Shown here one piece after another: positions 43,521 through 55,532 of a stretch of 64,000 nt of DNA. The position numbers and the translations under genes are program-made. Source of the stretch: Dactylonectria macrodidyma (Eukaryota > Ascomycota > Sordariomycetes > Hypocreales > Nectriaceae); the NCBI GenBank assembly GCA_020744425.1, contig JAGMUV010000019.1, positions 744,001-808,000 on the forward strand. The letters run 5' to 3'. Positions within the stretch are counted from its first letter, which is position 1, and each line of letters opens with the position of its first letter. The notes below the pieces were generated by a model. The model made no database searches. It was not told where the DNA came from and saw only the letters and a list, made by a program, of their open reading frames with translations.

Positions 43521-44644
43521 CTCTTGACTGCGACGAGGTCGGACGAGGCTGGAGCCGAAAGCAGAGAAACAAATAAAATAGGGTTTCCTTGAAGAGGCCG
43601 GCCAAGGGCGTCTTTAGCTATCCGTTGTGAGAGGCCTCGCAGGCTCGCGGGACTAGGGGGGTCGTGGCACGACAAGGGTGGTGAGCCATATAGGAATCCT
43701 TCGGATAGACGACGCCCTAATAAGAAGCGATGGATGCTTATGGAGATTGGACGTGGTGGGAGCTAAGGATAGCTTAGACGGTGAGCAGCATGCGATGACG
43801 ATGCACATACGAAGTAGAAGCTTCCTTTTCGTATTGGTCTATAGCGAGGACTATATGCGCCTATGTATTCGACGATGGCATAATGGCACATGCATTTCCG
43901 TCAGCACAGAGCTCCGGAGCTTGCGAAGCTGTATAGCTAAAGCTTACGGAGCATCCCTCGTCGGATAATTACATGCTCACCTCATCTGCTACCCTGGTTC
44001 TGGCCGTGGGGTTTGACGACAGCCGATCGCTAGGAGGCCTTATGACGATGATTAGCCTAGCTGGGCGACCTGGTTACATCGTGTATGCCATTGTAACCCA
44101 ACATCGAGACACCCAATGGTCAATGCGGGTAGCTCTCCCGCAATCAGAGTTGCACACTTGACTCTCGGTAGCAGTAAAGATAGTCTTACTGAGCGTCATT
44201 TGATGATGAGTACTTAGGGAGTAGAAAAATCTCAAGTGGCCGGTGGAACAGCGCTGGCCATGCCGCTATCGCAAACTACCCCACACTGGATTGGTTGGGT
44301 TGGGCCACTAAACAACGCCCTATTTACAGGGTGAGACCACCTAAGTTCCAGGCGCACGTTCCAGCAACTCACACAAGGGAACCTCGGTCTCGGCTGCAGC
44401 CACAGTCCACTTTTGCTGCACCTCCCCCGTATCCCAATACCGAATTGCGAGGACAAGCCCCGACGCCGAGGTCTGGAACGCAACTCCACCAAAATTCTCA
44501 TCACGACATCGTCACCCTCGACTTTTGCCTCACACAAGCTTCTGGACCATCAGCCTTCTCTATCCCTCTCCGCCACGATCTCTGCTTTCTCCATTCACAC
44601 CACCTCTACGTCTCTCTCCCCAGCTCCCCTTTGCTTAAACAGCC
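43521..44644. other. 1.1-kb spacer between divergent genes
   Basis: It contains the promoter of the HD-kinase gene (minus strand) and of the HIT gene (plus strand). The last 250 bp before the HIT ATG are pyrimidine-rich. No gene is supported; the 243- and 185-codon plus frames starting near 44300-44413 run out of phase into the HIT gene. Confidence 0.5.
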
Positions 44645-45241
44645 ATGCACGCCAACCTCTTCGACGCTTCGCGCTCTCCTCCTACCTGCTCGTGTCCATT
44701 CTGCGCCATTGCCGACGCGTACAAGCCCTACGACCCTCACAACCCCCCCGAGCAGTCATCTCCAGTTATCGACCCGGAGCTACTCTCCCCCACAGCGTAC
44801 GTGGTGCTCTCGACGCCCGACCTCGTCGCCTTCCTCGACATCCTCCCCTTAAGCCACGGCCATCTGCTGCTCTGCCCGCGCGAGCACCGCGAGAAGCTCA
44901 CCGATGTGACGTCCGACGAAGCCGCCCAGCTGGGCCGCTACCTGCGCATTCTCTCCAAGGCCATGACGCGGGCCACTGGCGTCGAGGACTGGAACGTCGT
45001 TCAGAACAATGGCGCCGCGGCGGCGCAGGTCGTCCCTCACATGCACTTCCATATTATCCCGCGACCCGAGATACGCGCGAGTGGTCGCTTCAGCGAGAGC
45101 TTTACAATGTTTGGGCGGGGAAAGCGCGAGGAGCTGGACGATGACGAAGCGGTGCACATTGCAGAAGACGTACGGCAGAGTATCGCTACCGTACTAAGGG
45201 AGGAGGAAGAGGAGGACATTGAGCTTAAGCCCAAGCTATGA
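44645..45241 (+). CDS. HIT-family nucleotide hydrolase
   Basis: Histidine-triad hydrolase acting on nucleoside phosphoramidates or AMP-conjugates (HINT branch). Intronless, 198 aa. The catalytic triad motif is HMHFHIIPRP at about 135-144. The zinc site starts with CPFC near residue 18, and ILPLSHGHLLLCPREH supplies the expected partner block. NVVQNNG-AAAQVVPH is the substrate loop. The C-terminal 40 residues are charged, with an acidic EEEEED run. ATG 44645 follows a pyrimidine-rich leader. It is convergent with the aldo-keto reductase gene, 187 bp away. Confidence 0.9.
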   Translation: MHANLFDASRSPPTCSCPFCAIADAYKPYDPHNPPEQSSPVIDPELLSPTAYVVLSTPDLVAFLDILPLSHGHLLLCPREHREKLTDVTSDEAAQLGRYLRILSKAMTRATGVEDWNVVQNNGAAAAQVVPHMHFHIIPRPEIRASGRFSESFTMFGRGKREELDDDEAVHIAEDVRQSIATVLREEEEEDIELKPKL

Positions 45242-45428
45242 CGGCGCCGTCGCTTGTCCTCAGCAAATGGCCCACCAATTACATCACTGCAAACGATGTG
45301 TGCAACTCCACGACAGTTTACTTTTTAATGTTTATTTTATGCTGAGACAACTTAGCATCTGGTTGTCGGAGCATTTTCTACTGTAAGTACACCATCTACA
45401 TCCATTTCCCTGCCTTGCACGAAATCAG

Positions 45429-46456
45429 TTACTCATCGTCACCGAAGAAAACTTCGACGCCGGTGGGCAAGAATGTGCCGTCGCACACCTTGAATCGGTC
45501 CTTGATGTTGTCTAGGCTGGTGACCTCCTCCTCGGTCAGCTCCCAGCCGTCGAGCTGTCGGTTGGCCTCGATGCGAGCGGGGGTGACACTCTTGGGGATG
45601 ACACTCCAGCCCTTCTGCAGACCCCACATCAGCAGCACCTGCTGAGGCGACTTGCCCTTGGCCTTGGCAAGGTTGAGCAGCGTCTCGTTCTTGTACAGAG
45701 GCGAGTCGGTTGAGCCGAGGCACGAGTAGCCGGTGCTGTGGATACCCTTGGAGGTGTTGTACGCAACAAGCTTGGGAGAGGGTCTGCAGGGGTGCAACTC
45801 GATCTGGTTGACAGCAGGGACAATCTGAGGGAACAAAGTTAGCCACGAAATGTCCGTCTGATATGCCGATCAAGCAACGGGTGTGGACTACTTACGGTGG
45901 TGTCAGGGTGGGCGAGGAGCTCCTCGAGGTGGGTGATGCCAAAGTTGGAAACACCAATGTTGCGGACCTTGCCGGTGCCAACCAGCTTCTGCAGCTCGTG
46001 CCAGGTCTTGATGAAGTTCCAGTCCTCGTAGTGCTTGGTCAGGTCGTCGGGGTCAGTGGAGCTGGGCCAGTGCATGAGGTAGAGGTCGACATAGTCGGTG
46101 CCCAGGTTCTGGAGGCTGAGGTCGATGGCCTCAGGGACGCGCTTGTGCCAGGGGTTGTCGAGCTTGGTGGTGAGCCAGATCTTCTCGCGGGGCACGCCGG
46201 AGGCCTTGATACCCTTGCCGACGTCCTTTTCATTCTGGTAGGCAAAGGCAGTATCGATGTGGGGGTATCCGGCGCGGAGGGCGGCCTCGACGGCCTTGGA
46301 GACCTCCTCGGGGGCGGACTGCCATGTTCCGAGGCCTACGGCGGGGATCTTGTCGCCCGTGTTGAGGGTAAAGGTGCGCCTGGATGAGACGGGTCAGCAT
46401 TGGCTTCATTGGGAAGAGTGGGAAATGGCGTACTCGGTCTGGTTGAGAGAAGCCAT
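45429..46456 (-). CDS. Aldo-keto reductase (Gcy1/Ypr1-like)
   Basis: NADPH-dependent reductase of aldehydes and ketones, such as glyceraldehyde or dihydroxyacetone. Exons complement(46434..46456), (45896..46379), (45429..45824) give 300 aa, a normal (alpha/beta)8 AKR length. Catalytic tetrad: Asp50 and Tyr55 in HIDTAFAYQNE, Lys80 in LTTKLD and His111 in LMHWP. NIGVSNF and the coenzyme motif IPKSVTPARIEAN are present. The first exon codes only MASLNQTE, a common layout in fungal AKRs. Substrate choice within the family cannot be read from sequence; xylose reductase is less likely given the motif details. Confidence 0.93.
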
Positions 46457-47442
46457 GATGCTAGATGTGTAGGTGGAGTTGTGTGGTTTAGAGCTGTCTC
46501 ACGACGTCGCGAAGATGTTCAGAGTAAGAAGAAGAGAGAGAGGGACAGAACAGATAGAAAATAGAAGAAAAATATCCCATCCCTCGCGGCCGTATTTCTA
46601 CTTTCTCAATCCTTCTGGATTGCCCCTCTCCGCATCCCCGTAGCATGGTTCAACCCCTCCCTACCATCCAGCACACCGACCATCGTCACTCGGCCATCGA
46701 AGCCTCAGATTGGTGCGCATCCCCTGCCTCATCTTCCTCCCCCACCACTCTCAGTCCAGGCGCATTTCGAGCCCCCGAAAAAGCCTGGCTCTTTTTTTTT
46801 TCTCCCCTTGGCGCTGGCAAGGAGGGGTTGCTGCTCGGCTGCTGGGATTAATTATGTTCTTCCTTGCGAGACACGTTAGACATCAGGCCAGGCCAAGCCG
46901 GGGAGTGAAGCAAGACGCGCTGTAATGATGCCAGGTCCAGCACAGTATCGCATCCCGGCGTCTTGGAGCACTGACGTAGCCGCAGCGAACATCGCGGGGC
47001 ACGCCCGTTGAGATCGGCCCCATTCGAAGGGGGTTCTTGCCCCGACGCATGGTAGCCGCTCGAATCATCCTACACGCCCAGGATATCCACCGGGGCGACC
47101 TGACAGCAATGCCCATCTTGGTTAAATACCGTATCTTGGGGATGGGGTTCTGCTGGGAACCGCACCAGTCATGATGAGGTGCGCGAGAGCTTAAGTGAGC
47201 TACGTGGATGAGAGGGGAGCAAGGGGCTTGGGAGTTTGAGAAGCGCATGAATTAAAAAAGGGACTGTTGACTGAAAACACCTCATGCTCCTTGGTCCATC
47301 GTCGTATTAACTGAACCTGTGCCCTTCTCAAACTAATGTCGAGCCACTTGATTCTACCGTGTCTCCGTTTTTTCCGCATCCGTCCACCACGTCCAACCCA
47401 TCGCCATCCTAACCTCCTGTAGTCTCCGCTGCCTCCCCAACT
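46457..47442. other. Spacer, aldo-keto reductase promoter and bHLH 3' flank
   Basis: No gene is supported. A T10-rich tract is at about 46792-46802. CT-rich DNA surrounds the region upstream of the AKR start. Confidence 0.5.
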
Positions 47443-48432
47443 TCACATCACGCACCCTCCCAATCTAACCCTCAACTCGCGCCTCTCCCGCTGCAAACGC
47501 CCCATCTCGCGCTCCAGCACCTGGATGCGCTCCGTCGCGAGGTCCAGCACCTCGGCCTTGCTGACCCTCCGGTCGCCGATGCCGTCGCGGCGCCCCCCCC
47601 CGACGACCGACGACCCGGGCGCGGGAAGCACCGACAGCAGGCGCTCGAAGTGCAGGTTCAGCCGCTTGCGGTACTGCTGCTCGACCTGGTTGTGCGCCGC
47701 GCGCGCCTTGACGTCCTCGACCGTTTCTGAGGGCCGCTGCGGGAGGATGTTGGGGCGCTTCTTGGGCGCGCGCGAGGCTGTGCGGAGCTGAGTCCGGGGT
47801 CGCTTCTTGGGTTTGGATGGCGGAGCGGAGCGTTTGCGCTTGGGGGCTTCATCCGAGGAGGCGGTCCCGTCGTTGTCGTCGGAGCCAGCCTCATCGTTGT
47901 CCGATGGCGCCGAGTCTTGCGAGAGCTCGTCGACGGCTGTCGGCGGCGTGGGGAGGAAGCTCGTTGGCGACTGGGCCGGCCATGCCCCGAGCGTGCCGTA
48001 CAGTGCGGCGGCGGCCGGAGCGCTGGTGATGTCGTATCGGTCCGGGTGCCCCATCTGGAAGGGAAACATGCCCTGGGGGCCGCCGCCGATGGGATACCCG
48101 GCTGGGAAGAAGTCTCCGTAGGGCCGGTCAATGTAGGCCAGGTCGCCCATCGGCGACGCGAAGAGCGGCTGGTCGAGGACGGGCGTCTCGGGCGAGTGCA
48201 GCGGCGTCTAGACGGTAACAGGGTCAGTCGTCTTTCTTCATCTTCAGGCTAGCAAGGGGGGGATACATACCGGTGACGCCGCAGCGTATGGACTCATGTC
48301 CAGCCCAGGGTACGGCATAGCTGCCGTGTCGAGGCTGCTGATCCAGGGGTAGTCCCCGTGGACCTGGACGTCTCCTGCTTCACTCGTCGGGCCACCCTCG
48401 CCCGCCGCCTCAAGATAGGTCGAGTGCATCAT
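47443..48432 (-). CDS. Basic helix-loop-helix transcription factor
   Basis: Exons complement(48271..48432) and complement(47443..48207) give 308 aa. A Pro/Tyr/Gly-rich N-terminal part (probable activation region) precedes an acidic Ser/Asp patch and three basic clusters (APKRKRS, SKPKKRPR, RAPKKRPN) that should act as nuclear signals. The bHLH occupies about 200-275. Its basic region ARAAHNQVEQQYRKRLN carries the His and Arg used for E-box contact but has Gln where many members have Glu-Arg-Arg spacing. Helix 2 is VSKAEVLDLATERIQVLE. A Leu-rich extension (MGRLQRERRELRVRL) could be a short zipper. This layout resembles fungal SREBP/INO-type bHLH proteins without a membrane segment. Target genes are unknown. 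Confidence 0.88.
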
Positions 48433-51368
48433 GGTTTTTCTTTTCTTTTATATCATCAAGTGTTGTTATCCAAGAAAGCCATCAAGAATCCGAGGTCCGT
48501 CGCTGGACAACCTCATCACGCCTTAGGAGGTCTCCAATGTTATATATATCCTTTTCCTCCTTTGTGTCTTTTTTTTTTGGTCTTTTCTTTCTCTCTCTTT
48601 CTCGCCTTCTCAAACGCAGTTGAGCAGTCGGCAGTGCTGTAGTCTGGAAACAGGGCGGTCCTCTCTGCGAGTCGAGAAGCCGAAAGCCATTACGGAGCGG
48701 TGCTTTTTATGTCCTTTGACGGGTTATGCCTCGTCTTTCGTGCATGTGTTCCTCTAGTGGTTGAGTTGTGGGAAGAGAAGACACAAATGGTAAAACGAGA
48801 GAAGCGTCCTCTACCCAGACCAACTCTCCCCAGGGGGAAGGCAAGGCCCCTTTATATAGCCAATTGAATTTTTTTTATTTTCCTACTTTTCTTTTATTCC
48901 CACAATTGCCAAGACTTGAGGCCGCGGAGACGGAGGAGGGGGGTGGGCAGCATAAAAAAAAAAGGGCATTGCGGCGAGACGTGGCGAGACCCAGGCACCG
49001 GCAAAGCCCCCAACATCTTGGGGCCTTACTCAGGACGGGGCAATGGGAATCGGGGAATCGGGGGATGAATGGCCTGTCAGAGTCGCATTTCGCTGCGAAA
49101 AATGCAGCCCCATGTGTTGCCCACCCCCCTTCGTTAGCCGAGCTGGGTAGAGCCCGGTGTGATTCATCGCAAAATGGAACATGGCCAACACAAAGGTGAT
49201 GAACTCGCAGCACCAGGAATGTCTCGCGGGAGGGCAGAGGACCAATCCAGTCGCGATAACACGGCGTCCTGACGCCTCGGGGCTCCATGGCCAAGCTTTC
49301 TTGGCGGCAGGGACTGCGCATTTCAATTAGTAACAACGGCCTCCCAGATACATAATAGACACGTAACAGGATTCCCCGTCTTTCCATATTTCCAGCCAGG
49401 CCTCGTGAATGACATTTGGGAAAATTAAATAGTCAGGCTTGGCAGTGGGAAAACCGAGGAAGGGAAGTTGACCATGGGGGGGATTACAGAAGGAAAGCGG
49501 TGTGACAGCTGAGGCAAGTATACAATACCTCGCTTTTACATAGTTGGTTGCCAAGATCCAAAGCATCAATGAAAACGAACTTCTTTGGTTCCCTCTCTGC
49601 ACGTGTGGCGTGAGAAAAAAGCCGTCTGGGCATGCATCCCAACTGAACATTTTTCCCTGTCGTCCCCAACAGTGGCAAAGGGGCCTCGTCCTCTTAGGCG
49701 AGGTGGAGGGGCCACGCTGCAAACGTTGACTAATGAGGCGCCCTGGAGCTCCACCCTCGAGGAGGATTGCGGTTTGTAAGTCCATGGGGAAGATCGGCGA
49801 TGGAGGGGGGAAGGGGGAGTGTTTTTCTGGGGCTGGGGCTCTGGGGTAGGTTAGATGTTGGCATGATTATGTTGTGCCCAACGTACAATCCATCCTCCGC
49901 TATGCAACTCTTCATCTCGTTGGCAAGGTGTTGTGTCGGTTGCGTAGACAGGCTAGGTATGATCTGACAATGGCACTGTGAGCTTCAACCTCGGGATTGA
50001 GAAGCGAGCACTTCCCATAGCGAAAAAATCAGGCGATAGGCTTTGAGAAAAGACGCCATGCGGTGTGTGCGGCGCAAGTAGACTCGATAGTCCCATCTAC
50101 TTTACAAGCCCATCTCATCCCATCCCATCCCAACAACAACACCACGCACCAACTCCCTCCACCCGGCCGCGGCTCTTCGATGGGCAAGCAAAATGCCGAA
50201 CGGACCAGCTCATCAATACGCAAATGCAAAGAAACCCAACTCGCATCGGTCATGTTTCGGCATCTTTTCTTCTTGGTCCAGCTTTCTGCGCGGGCCCACT
50301 CATCATCTCACCTTTCAAGGTGCGAGGCATCGTTCCTTGGCGGGGGCGGAATGAACGTGTACCGTGGCGAATCGGTGCAGGAAGAAGGAGGGAAGAGACG
50401 ACGTGGATGAGGAGGGAGGCTTTCTGGGTTACGGCTGAAGGAGTGCAATCGGCATGGGGATGGAAGTGCAGGTGAGTGAGGGACTCGCCCAACTAACAAT
50501 CTTCAATCGGAGAGTGAAGCAAGTCCGACGAAACCCTTGACCGAAAAATACCAGACGAACCATCCCATCGGAACAAACCATGCCACCTCGCGATGCTTCC
50601 TACGCATAGCCTCCCCCCTCAACACAATCCCCATCCCCTCGAATACCCTCAGCCCGCTTCCCCCGGATTTTCTCCCCTCCCATCAGCCCTACCCGGGGAG
50701 CGTTGCGGAGGCACGTCAAAACCCCCCCGCGCCATGAGCCAATTGAGGGTCCGCGCTGGGCACGACGGGGATTCTCAACGTGGACTACAGGGTTCATCAT
50801 GATATTTGCGATTGCGGCTTTTATTTTTAACGATATCCCCTGGTTCGCTCTAAAGTCATGAACGTCGGGGTTTTTTTACGTCCTAGCTTGATGCTCGGCG
50901 ATCGGTGAGTGGGCACTTTTTCGGGGTGTTCGCATGATGGAGATTGGGTTTAAATGCAGACGCGATCCAAAGTGGGTGTCGTGCGGGTGAACGAGGGCGA
51001 GGATCAAAGGGACAAGTTATACTAATAAGAGAGGGGGGCCCTGCAACGGGGGATGCTTTCTTGGGAACCTAAGTCTTGACGGGAAATACAGTCGATGAGG
51101 GAGAGAGAGATATGCCCATGGACCGAAACCTTTGACCAACCTCTTATCCCAGCCCCAAAACCCGAATCCCAGGACCCATCGAAGCGCATGCAACATTTCG
51201 CCCCATGGCTGGGCGAGAGCCAAGCACCATCTAAAACACCAAATCGCAATTCCAGACCTAGCCCAATAAAGGAACGATGCGAGGGAGCAAAGCAGCAACG
51301 AGATAGCACTTGGCAGGAAGAAGACGGAGTTCTGCAGTGCCAAGAGACATCCGTCCACGACTCTGCTC
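48433..51368. other. 2.9-kb gene-poor region
   Basis: The first 500 bp hold the bHLH promoter and a likely long leader (pyrimidine tracts, T10 at 48570). Several open frames of 130-170 codons (for example 48875-49387, 49327-49785 and 50065-50475) overlap one another on both strands, lack motifs and are not spliceable into anything recognisable. Three CATCC units lie near 50109-50129. Confidence 0.5.
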
Positions 51369-52283
51369 CTAAGCAGCCACCTCCTCAGGGGCTTCCTCCG
51401 CGGTTTCGCCCTCGACGACCTTGCGCTTCTTTGCAGGAGGCGCGTCCTCTGTGGGGACAAAAGCGTGTCAGCACGGTAATGCGACCAGAAAGCCAGAGGC
51501 ACGGAGATTGAACTTACCAGCGGGGGTATCCTCGTTGGCAGCGTCGGTGTCGCGCTTGCCGTTGGCCTCCTTGGCCTCGCCGTTGGACTTGGGAGCCTCG
51601 ACCTCATCGGCGGCATCTTCATCCTCATCTTCCTCTTCGTCCTCTTCCTCTTCCTCGTCATCGGCCTTGGCCTTGTCGCCATTGGTTGCAGCGACCTTGC
51701 CGTTGGTTGCCTTGGCTTCGCCGTTGGGCTTGTCGGCAGCTTCGGCCTCTTCGTCTTCCTCCTCCTCGGCATCCTCCTCGCTCTCTTCTTCTTCTTCCTC
51801 AGGGCCAGCTTCGTCCCCGGTGGAGATGTACCTATTAGCAGCCTGGTCAGCAAGGTTCTGTCATTGCGGGGCCACCGAAATCATCGCGATCAATTGCTAG
51901 GGGTTCTTGGGAGATGCCATGTGCACAATCGCGAAATGGAGATGGATGCATAGGCGATGATAGAAGCTGTCGCAAGCGTGAAGCTGACGGCGACAGGCAG
52001 TCTTGGGCGCGCATGCGACGTCACCAGTAGGCGCATCGCATCGCGCATCGCGCATGGGCCACGGGCAGCAGCGGCGCAAAAGCGTCGCAAAACGACACAG
52101 GCGCAATTGCGACTGCGATTGCGATTGCAGCCAACCGACCAGCAGAAAATGGGAGGCACAAGGAGACAAGAAAACGGAAAGGCAAACACAAACTTACTCC
52201 TCTTCCTCCTCAGCGTCGGATTCCTCGGGGAGGGAGACGAGCTCCTCCTCCTCCTCGGGCTGTCCTCGTCGGCTGCGGACCAT
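51369..52283 (-). CDS. Small, very acidic nuclear-type protein, function unknown
   Basis: Exons complement(52198..52283), (51518..51831), (51369..51448) give 159 aa. I do not recognise a domain. It starts MVRSRRGQPEEEEEL. It then alternates Glu/Asp blocks with short NG-containing repeats (KPNGEAKATNGK, KSNGEAKEANGK) and ends with a basic SV40-like nuclear signal APPAKKRKVVEG and an acidic tail. All three exons join in frame at good sites (GTAAGT donors). The composition fits a histone-chaperone-like or nucleolar acidic protein, but this is a guess from composition only. The first intron is 366 nt, several times the local norm, and contains short tandem repeats. Confidence 0.6.
52030..52132 (+). 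repeat. Imperfect tandem repeats inside the long intron
   Basis: CGCATCG/CGCATGG units occur at about 52030-52058, and GCGATT/GCGACT units at about 52105-52130. Both lie in the 366-nt intron of the acidic-protein gene, which may explain its length. Confidence 0.55.
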
Positions 52284-55073
52284 GGTTGCTATGTGATGTG
52301 GTGGATTGGATGTTTGCGAGTTGCGTTTGAGATGAAGGCGCGTCGGCTGCAACAAGTGCTGAGTGCTCGAGGGATGCAAGTGGGATGGTTGGAGAGAGTT
52401 ATAGTAGGAGGGAAGAAGGAGAGGTTGGTGTGAGACGGGAGGGAGAGGAGAGAGAGAGTCAGGGGAGCGGGAGAGGCGAGGTGAGTTGGAGGGATACCGG
52501 CGGCCTACAAAGCTTGGGGCGAGAGAAGCTGGGGGAGCTGGTGGATGGCGCAGAGCTGATGGTGGGAGGAGCTGCTAGAAGCTATGGCAGCTGGTATGGC
52601 AGCCGGAACAGAGGACAGAGGACAGAGGGCAGAGGCGGAAGGGCGACGGCGCAATGGGAGCAGCACTTCAAGCAGCACCTGGAGCAGCTTCAGCAGTAAG
52701 CGAGTGGGCTGCCTGCCTGCCAATTGCGGCTGTCACTGTCACAGTCACAGTCAATGATTCCATCATCCGGCTCACTGGGTACACTCCCAAGCACCGAAGG
52801 ACCCAGCATCCAGTACCCGGCATCGAGTAATTCCCAGGCGCGCCCGAGTTAAAAAAAGAAATAAACAAGTACTGGACCGCTGTCTCCGTAGGGTATCCGT
52901 AGGGACAAACACACGGTCCCAGCTACATGTTGTTGCGAGCCGCCATTACCAGAATCGAAAGTACCCAGGTTGCGGGCGGCCAAGCTGCAAACGGGTGGGT
53001 GGTGTGGGTAAAAGGCTCCGAGTGGGCACTTCTCCTCTCCCGTCTGGGTCTCCTGCGTCTCTTTGGTCTGGTCGCATTTTCCTTGGTCGCCTTGCCTGAG
53101 TCGCCTCCCTCCCAGAAACCCCCTCTCCTCCCCCAAGCCTGGTCAGGTAAGCAGTCTGCTTCGTTCAAGTCTTGGATCAAACCGGCGTGCGGACGCGTCA
53201 ATCGTCGGACAGACGGACAGCCAATACCCCGGCCAATTGGCCAGCAGGCTCCGTGCTCCCAAAATCGAACACTGGCGTTTGCCTTTGCCCTTGCATTTGA
53301 TTTTGCCTTCCTACCTTATTAGGTCCGAGACACCACCAGAAGAAGTTGGCAGAATGAGATTGTTGGTGGCTGGGGAGCCGAAGCAGCCCTTTCCCGGCGC
53401 AGAGTCCACCACACACCCTCGCTCCCCTCACCGACCCAAACGCTCCTCTCACCCTGGAGCCGACGTTGGCGCTGGTGCTGGTGCTGGCGGGACAAGAGCT
53501 CACAATCGTGACGCAATGCGGAGATAGTACGTCTTGTTTGCCATTTTGCGTAGCCGGCCCAGGGGGGAGGTTGGTTCCAACAGACTACCCACTCACTTCT
53601 CTGCCCTCCTGTTGGCATTGATGTGCTCAAGGCCGTAACTTTGGATCGCCCATGGGAATTGCTCTCCGCTACGGGCTATTTTATGCTGGTTCGAGCCGAA
53701 ATTCTAGCGACCAACGATGCAGAGGTAGGCTATCCGGGTATGGAAGAAGCGGACTAGCAGAAGTGAGTGTCAAAGTCTCAAGGTCTCGGGAGGAGGACAG
53801 CACTGGCGGGCGAGGGCGAGGGCGAGGGCGAAGGCGGCAGCAGGTCAGCTGGGAGCTTGGGCCCCCTCTGCTGAGACATGGCAGCACGGCGTAGAATTTC
53901 CCGGGAAATCGAGTGATCCGAGTCCAGGACAGGAGTTAACGGGGAGTCGGATAAGGTGAGGGGGGAAACTAGTCGTAACAAGGGACATCCTGACGGGCAA
54001 CGAAGGAGGACCTGCCTAAGAGTCCTAGCTAAGTCCTGAGGCATCAAGGCCAGAATCCAGTGCCCGAGGCTATCAAGACGACGGGGAAAGACCGACTGGA
54101 ACAGGCGCAAACGGTCGCTAGCACCGCTGAGTCAGCTTTTCCGAATTTGCTGGTAACAACACTGCCCAATTGTGGCTCTGACCAACATGAGCATCAGCCT
54201 AGCGCCAACAAGTTCTTGGGACAACATAGTGCAGATGACAGTGGTTGACGAGCCGGGACGTTCGGGCAGCCTCACCTAGAATGTGAACCAAATTTGATAC
54301 TCAAGGTAGACCATTTCACTCATTCCCACGATTGCACTGAACTCTGCAGATCACAGGCGCTTATTGAACCGACACGCTCTTTCTGCCACTCGGACACAAA
54401 GTTTAGTGCCAGTTGGGTTGGGATAGCAGGAGGCGGACCTGAATTGGGTCCACCTGCTGGAGGGTTGGAAATCACCAATACATGCTTGTCCTGCAATTCT
54501 TTGATCAGATGGTGTTGATCGGTGGCCATTTCTGGATGTTCTAGGCGGGCAACCTGTCGATAGCCATCAAAACCGAGGTCGAGAGTTGATTTAAGTGGAC
54601 CAGCGACGCGATCATGATCCAGCTTTCAGACGTTAGTATCGAATGGCCGTCTTTGACTATGCCCTCCTGTCACGCACCTCTATGATCTCTACTCTTACTA
54701 GTGACTTGGGTATCAGTGCTGCTATTACTCCTTCCTGTATTCTGAAAATGTTGTATATATGATGTAAGTGTCTGAACAATTGTTCATCGTCAAGGGAATC
54801 AACGCCGGGAGTTTGCGGTGGAGGGTATACGCAAGAAGGATTCGTGCTTATTGTCAAAAAAGACAGCGACTTCGTAGGTGTACTGTTGCTTCCACGCAGC
54901 TAGGTAGTTTCTCATAAATCGCGCTGGCCGAATACAGCAAATGAGGTAAGTGGTCCAGAAAAGCCAGCAATTGAATTTGCCAAAGATATTGTCGATTCGA
55001 GTTCCTCGAGATGTCATGGAGAAGTAGTGAAGCACAGCAACTCGCTTTGAGTCCAAGTTAATATGCAGTTTCC
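52284..55073. other. 2.8-kb gene-free region with simple repeats
   Basis: Purine-rich GAGAGG tracts (52385-52490) precede the acidic-protein gene. Four GGGCGA units lie at 53808-53831. GTCAC/CAGTC repeats are at 52731-52755. No open frame is convincing. Confidence 0.5.
53808..53831 (+). repeat. (GGGCGA)4 tandem repeat
   Basis: Four perfect hexamer units are followed by a degenerate one. No gene context is seen. Confidence 0.8.
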
Positions 55074-55532
55074 TCAAAGCAGCTGTAAAGTACGAGCGAG
55101 AGGGACACAAACCGCCAGAACATTCAGCTTGGACCACATCCACCCAAACATCCCGTTCCTGATAGCGAATTTGTTGTGTGACAATTCCGCCGTAGCCAAC
55201 ATTAGAAGTGGGAATGGGAGTAGGGGGTACCACAAATAGGCCAACCCCGGTAGTATTATTATCCAGTACAAGGAAACAAAAAATCTCAGCAAGACTACCA
55301 GTCTCGGAAAATTGACCGGAAAGGAGATCTGAAGGACGGGGAATGGGTCGGCGACCCCGAGATCGCGAGCTACGAAGGCATCCGTGGTGAAGTCGTGAGG
55401 CTGATGATCGCTGGAAAGAAAATCCCGCAAACGCTTCCAAACGCCCGAGGACGAGGTTTTCTTAGGCGCCTGTGGTTGGGTCGTTGGAAGTATCGTTGCA
55501 CTGACATTTGGAGGAGTCGGAACAGTGGTCAT
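55074..55532 (-). CDS. Possible small membrane protein, doubtful
   Basis: A single ATG frame of 152 codons. It starts MTTVPTPPNVSATILPTTQ, then a basic stretch (SGVWKRLRDFL). A strongly hydrophobic segment follows at about 85-125 (LRFFVSLYWIIILPGLAYLWYPLLPFPLLML), enough for one or two TM helices. No family is recognised. A second minus-strand frame (54799-55440) overlaps its 3' half and stays open 275 bp further, so the real gene could be longer and spliced. I could not find a convincing splice pair. Confidence 0.35.
   Translation of the reverse strand: MTTVPTPPNVSATILPTTQPQAPKKTSSSGVWKRLRDFLSSDHQPHDFTTDAFVARDLGVADPFPVLQISFPVNFPRLVVLLRFFVSLYWIIILPGLAYLWYPLLPFPLLMLATAELSHNKFAIRNGMFGWMWSKLNVLAVCVPLARTLQLL

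Noticed and set aside
48875..50492. Several 100-170-codon frames on both strands
   Set aside because: They overlap each other, many start at TTG or GTG, and none shows a domain, signal peptide or intron logic.
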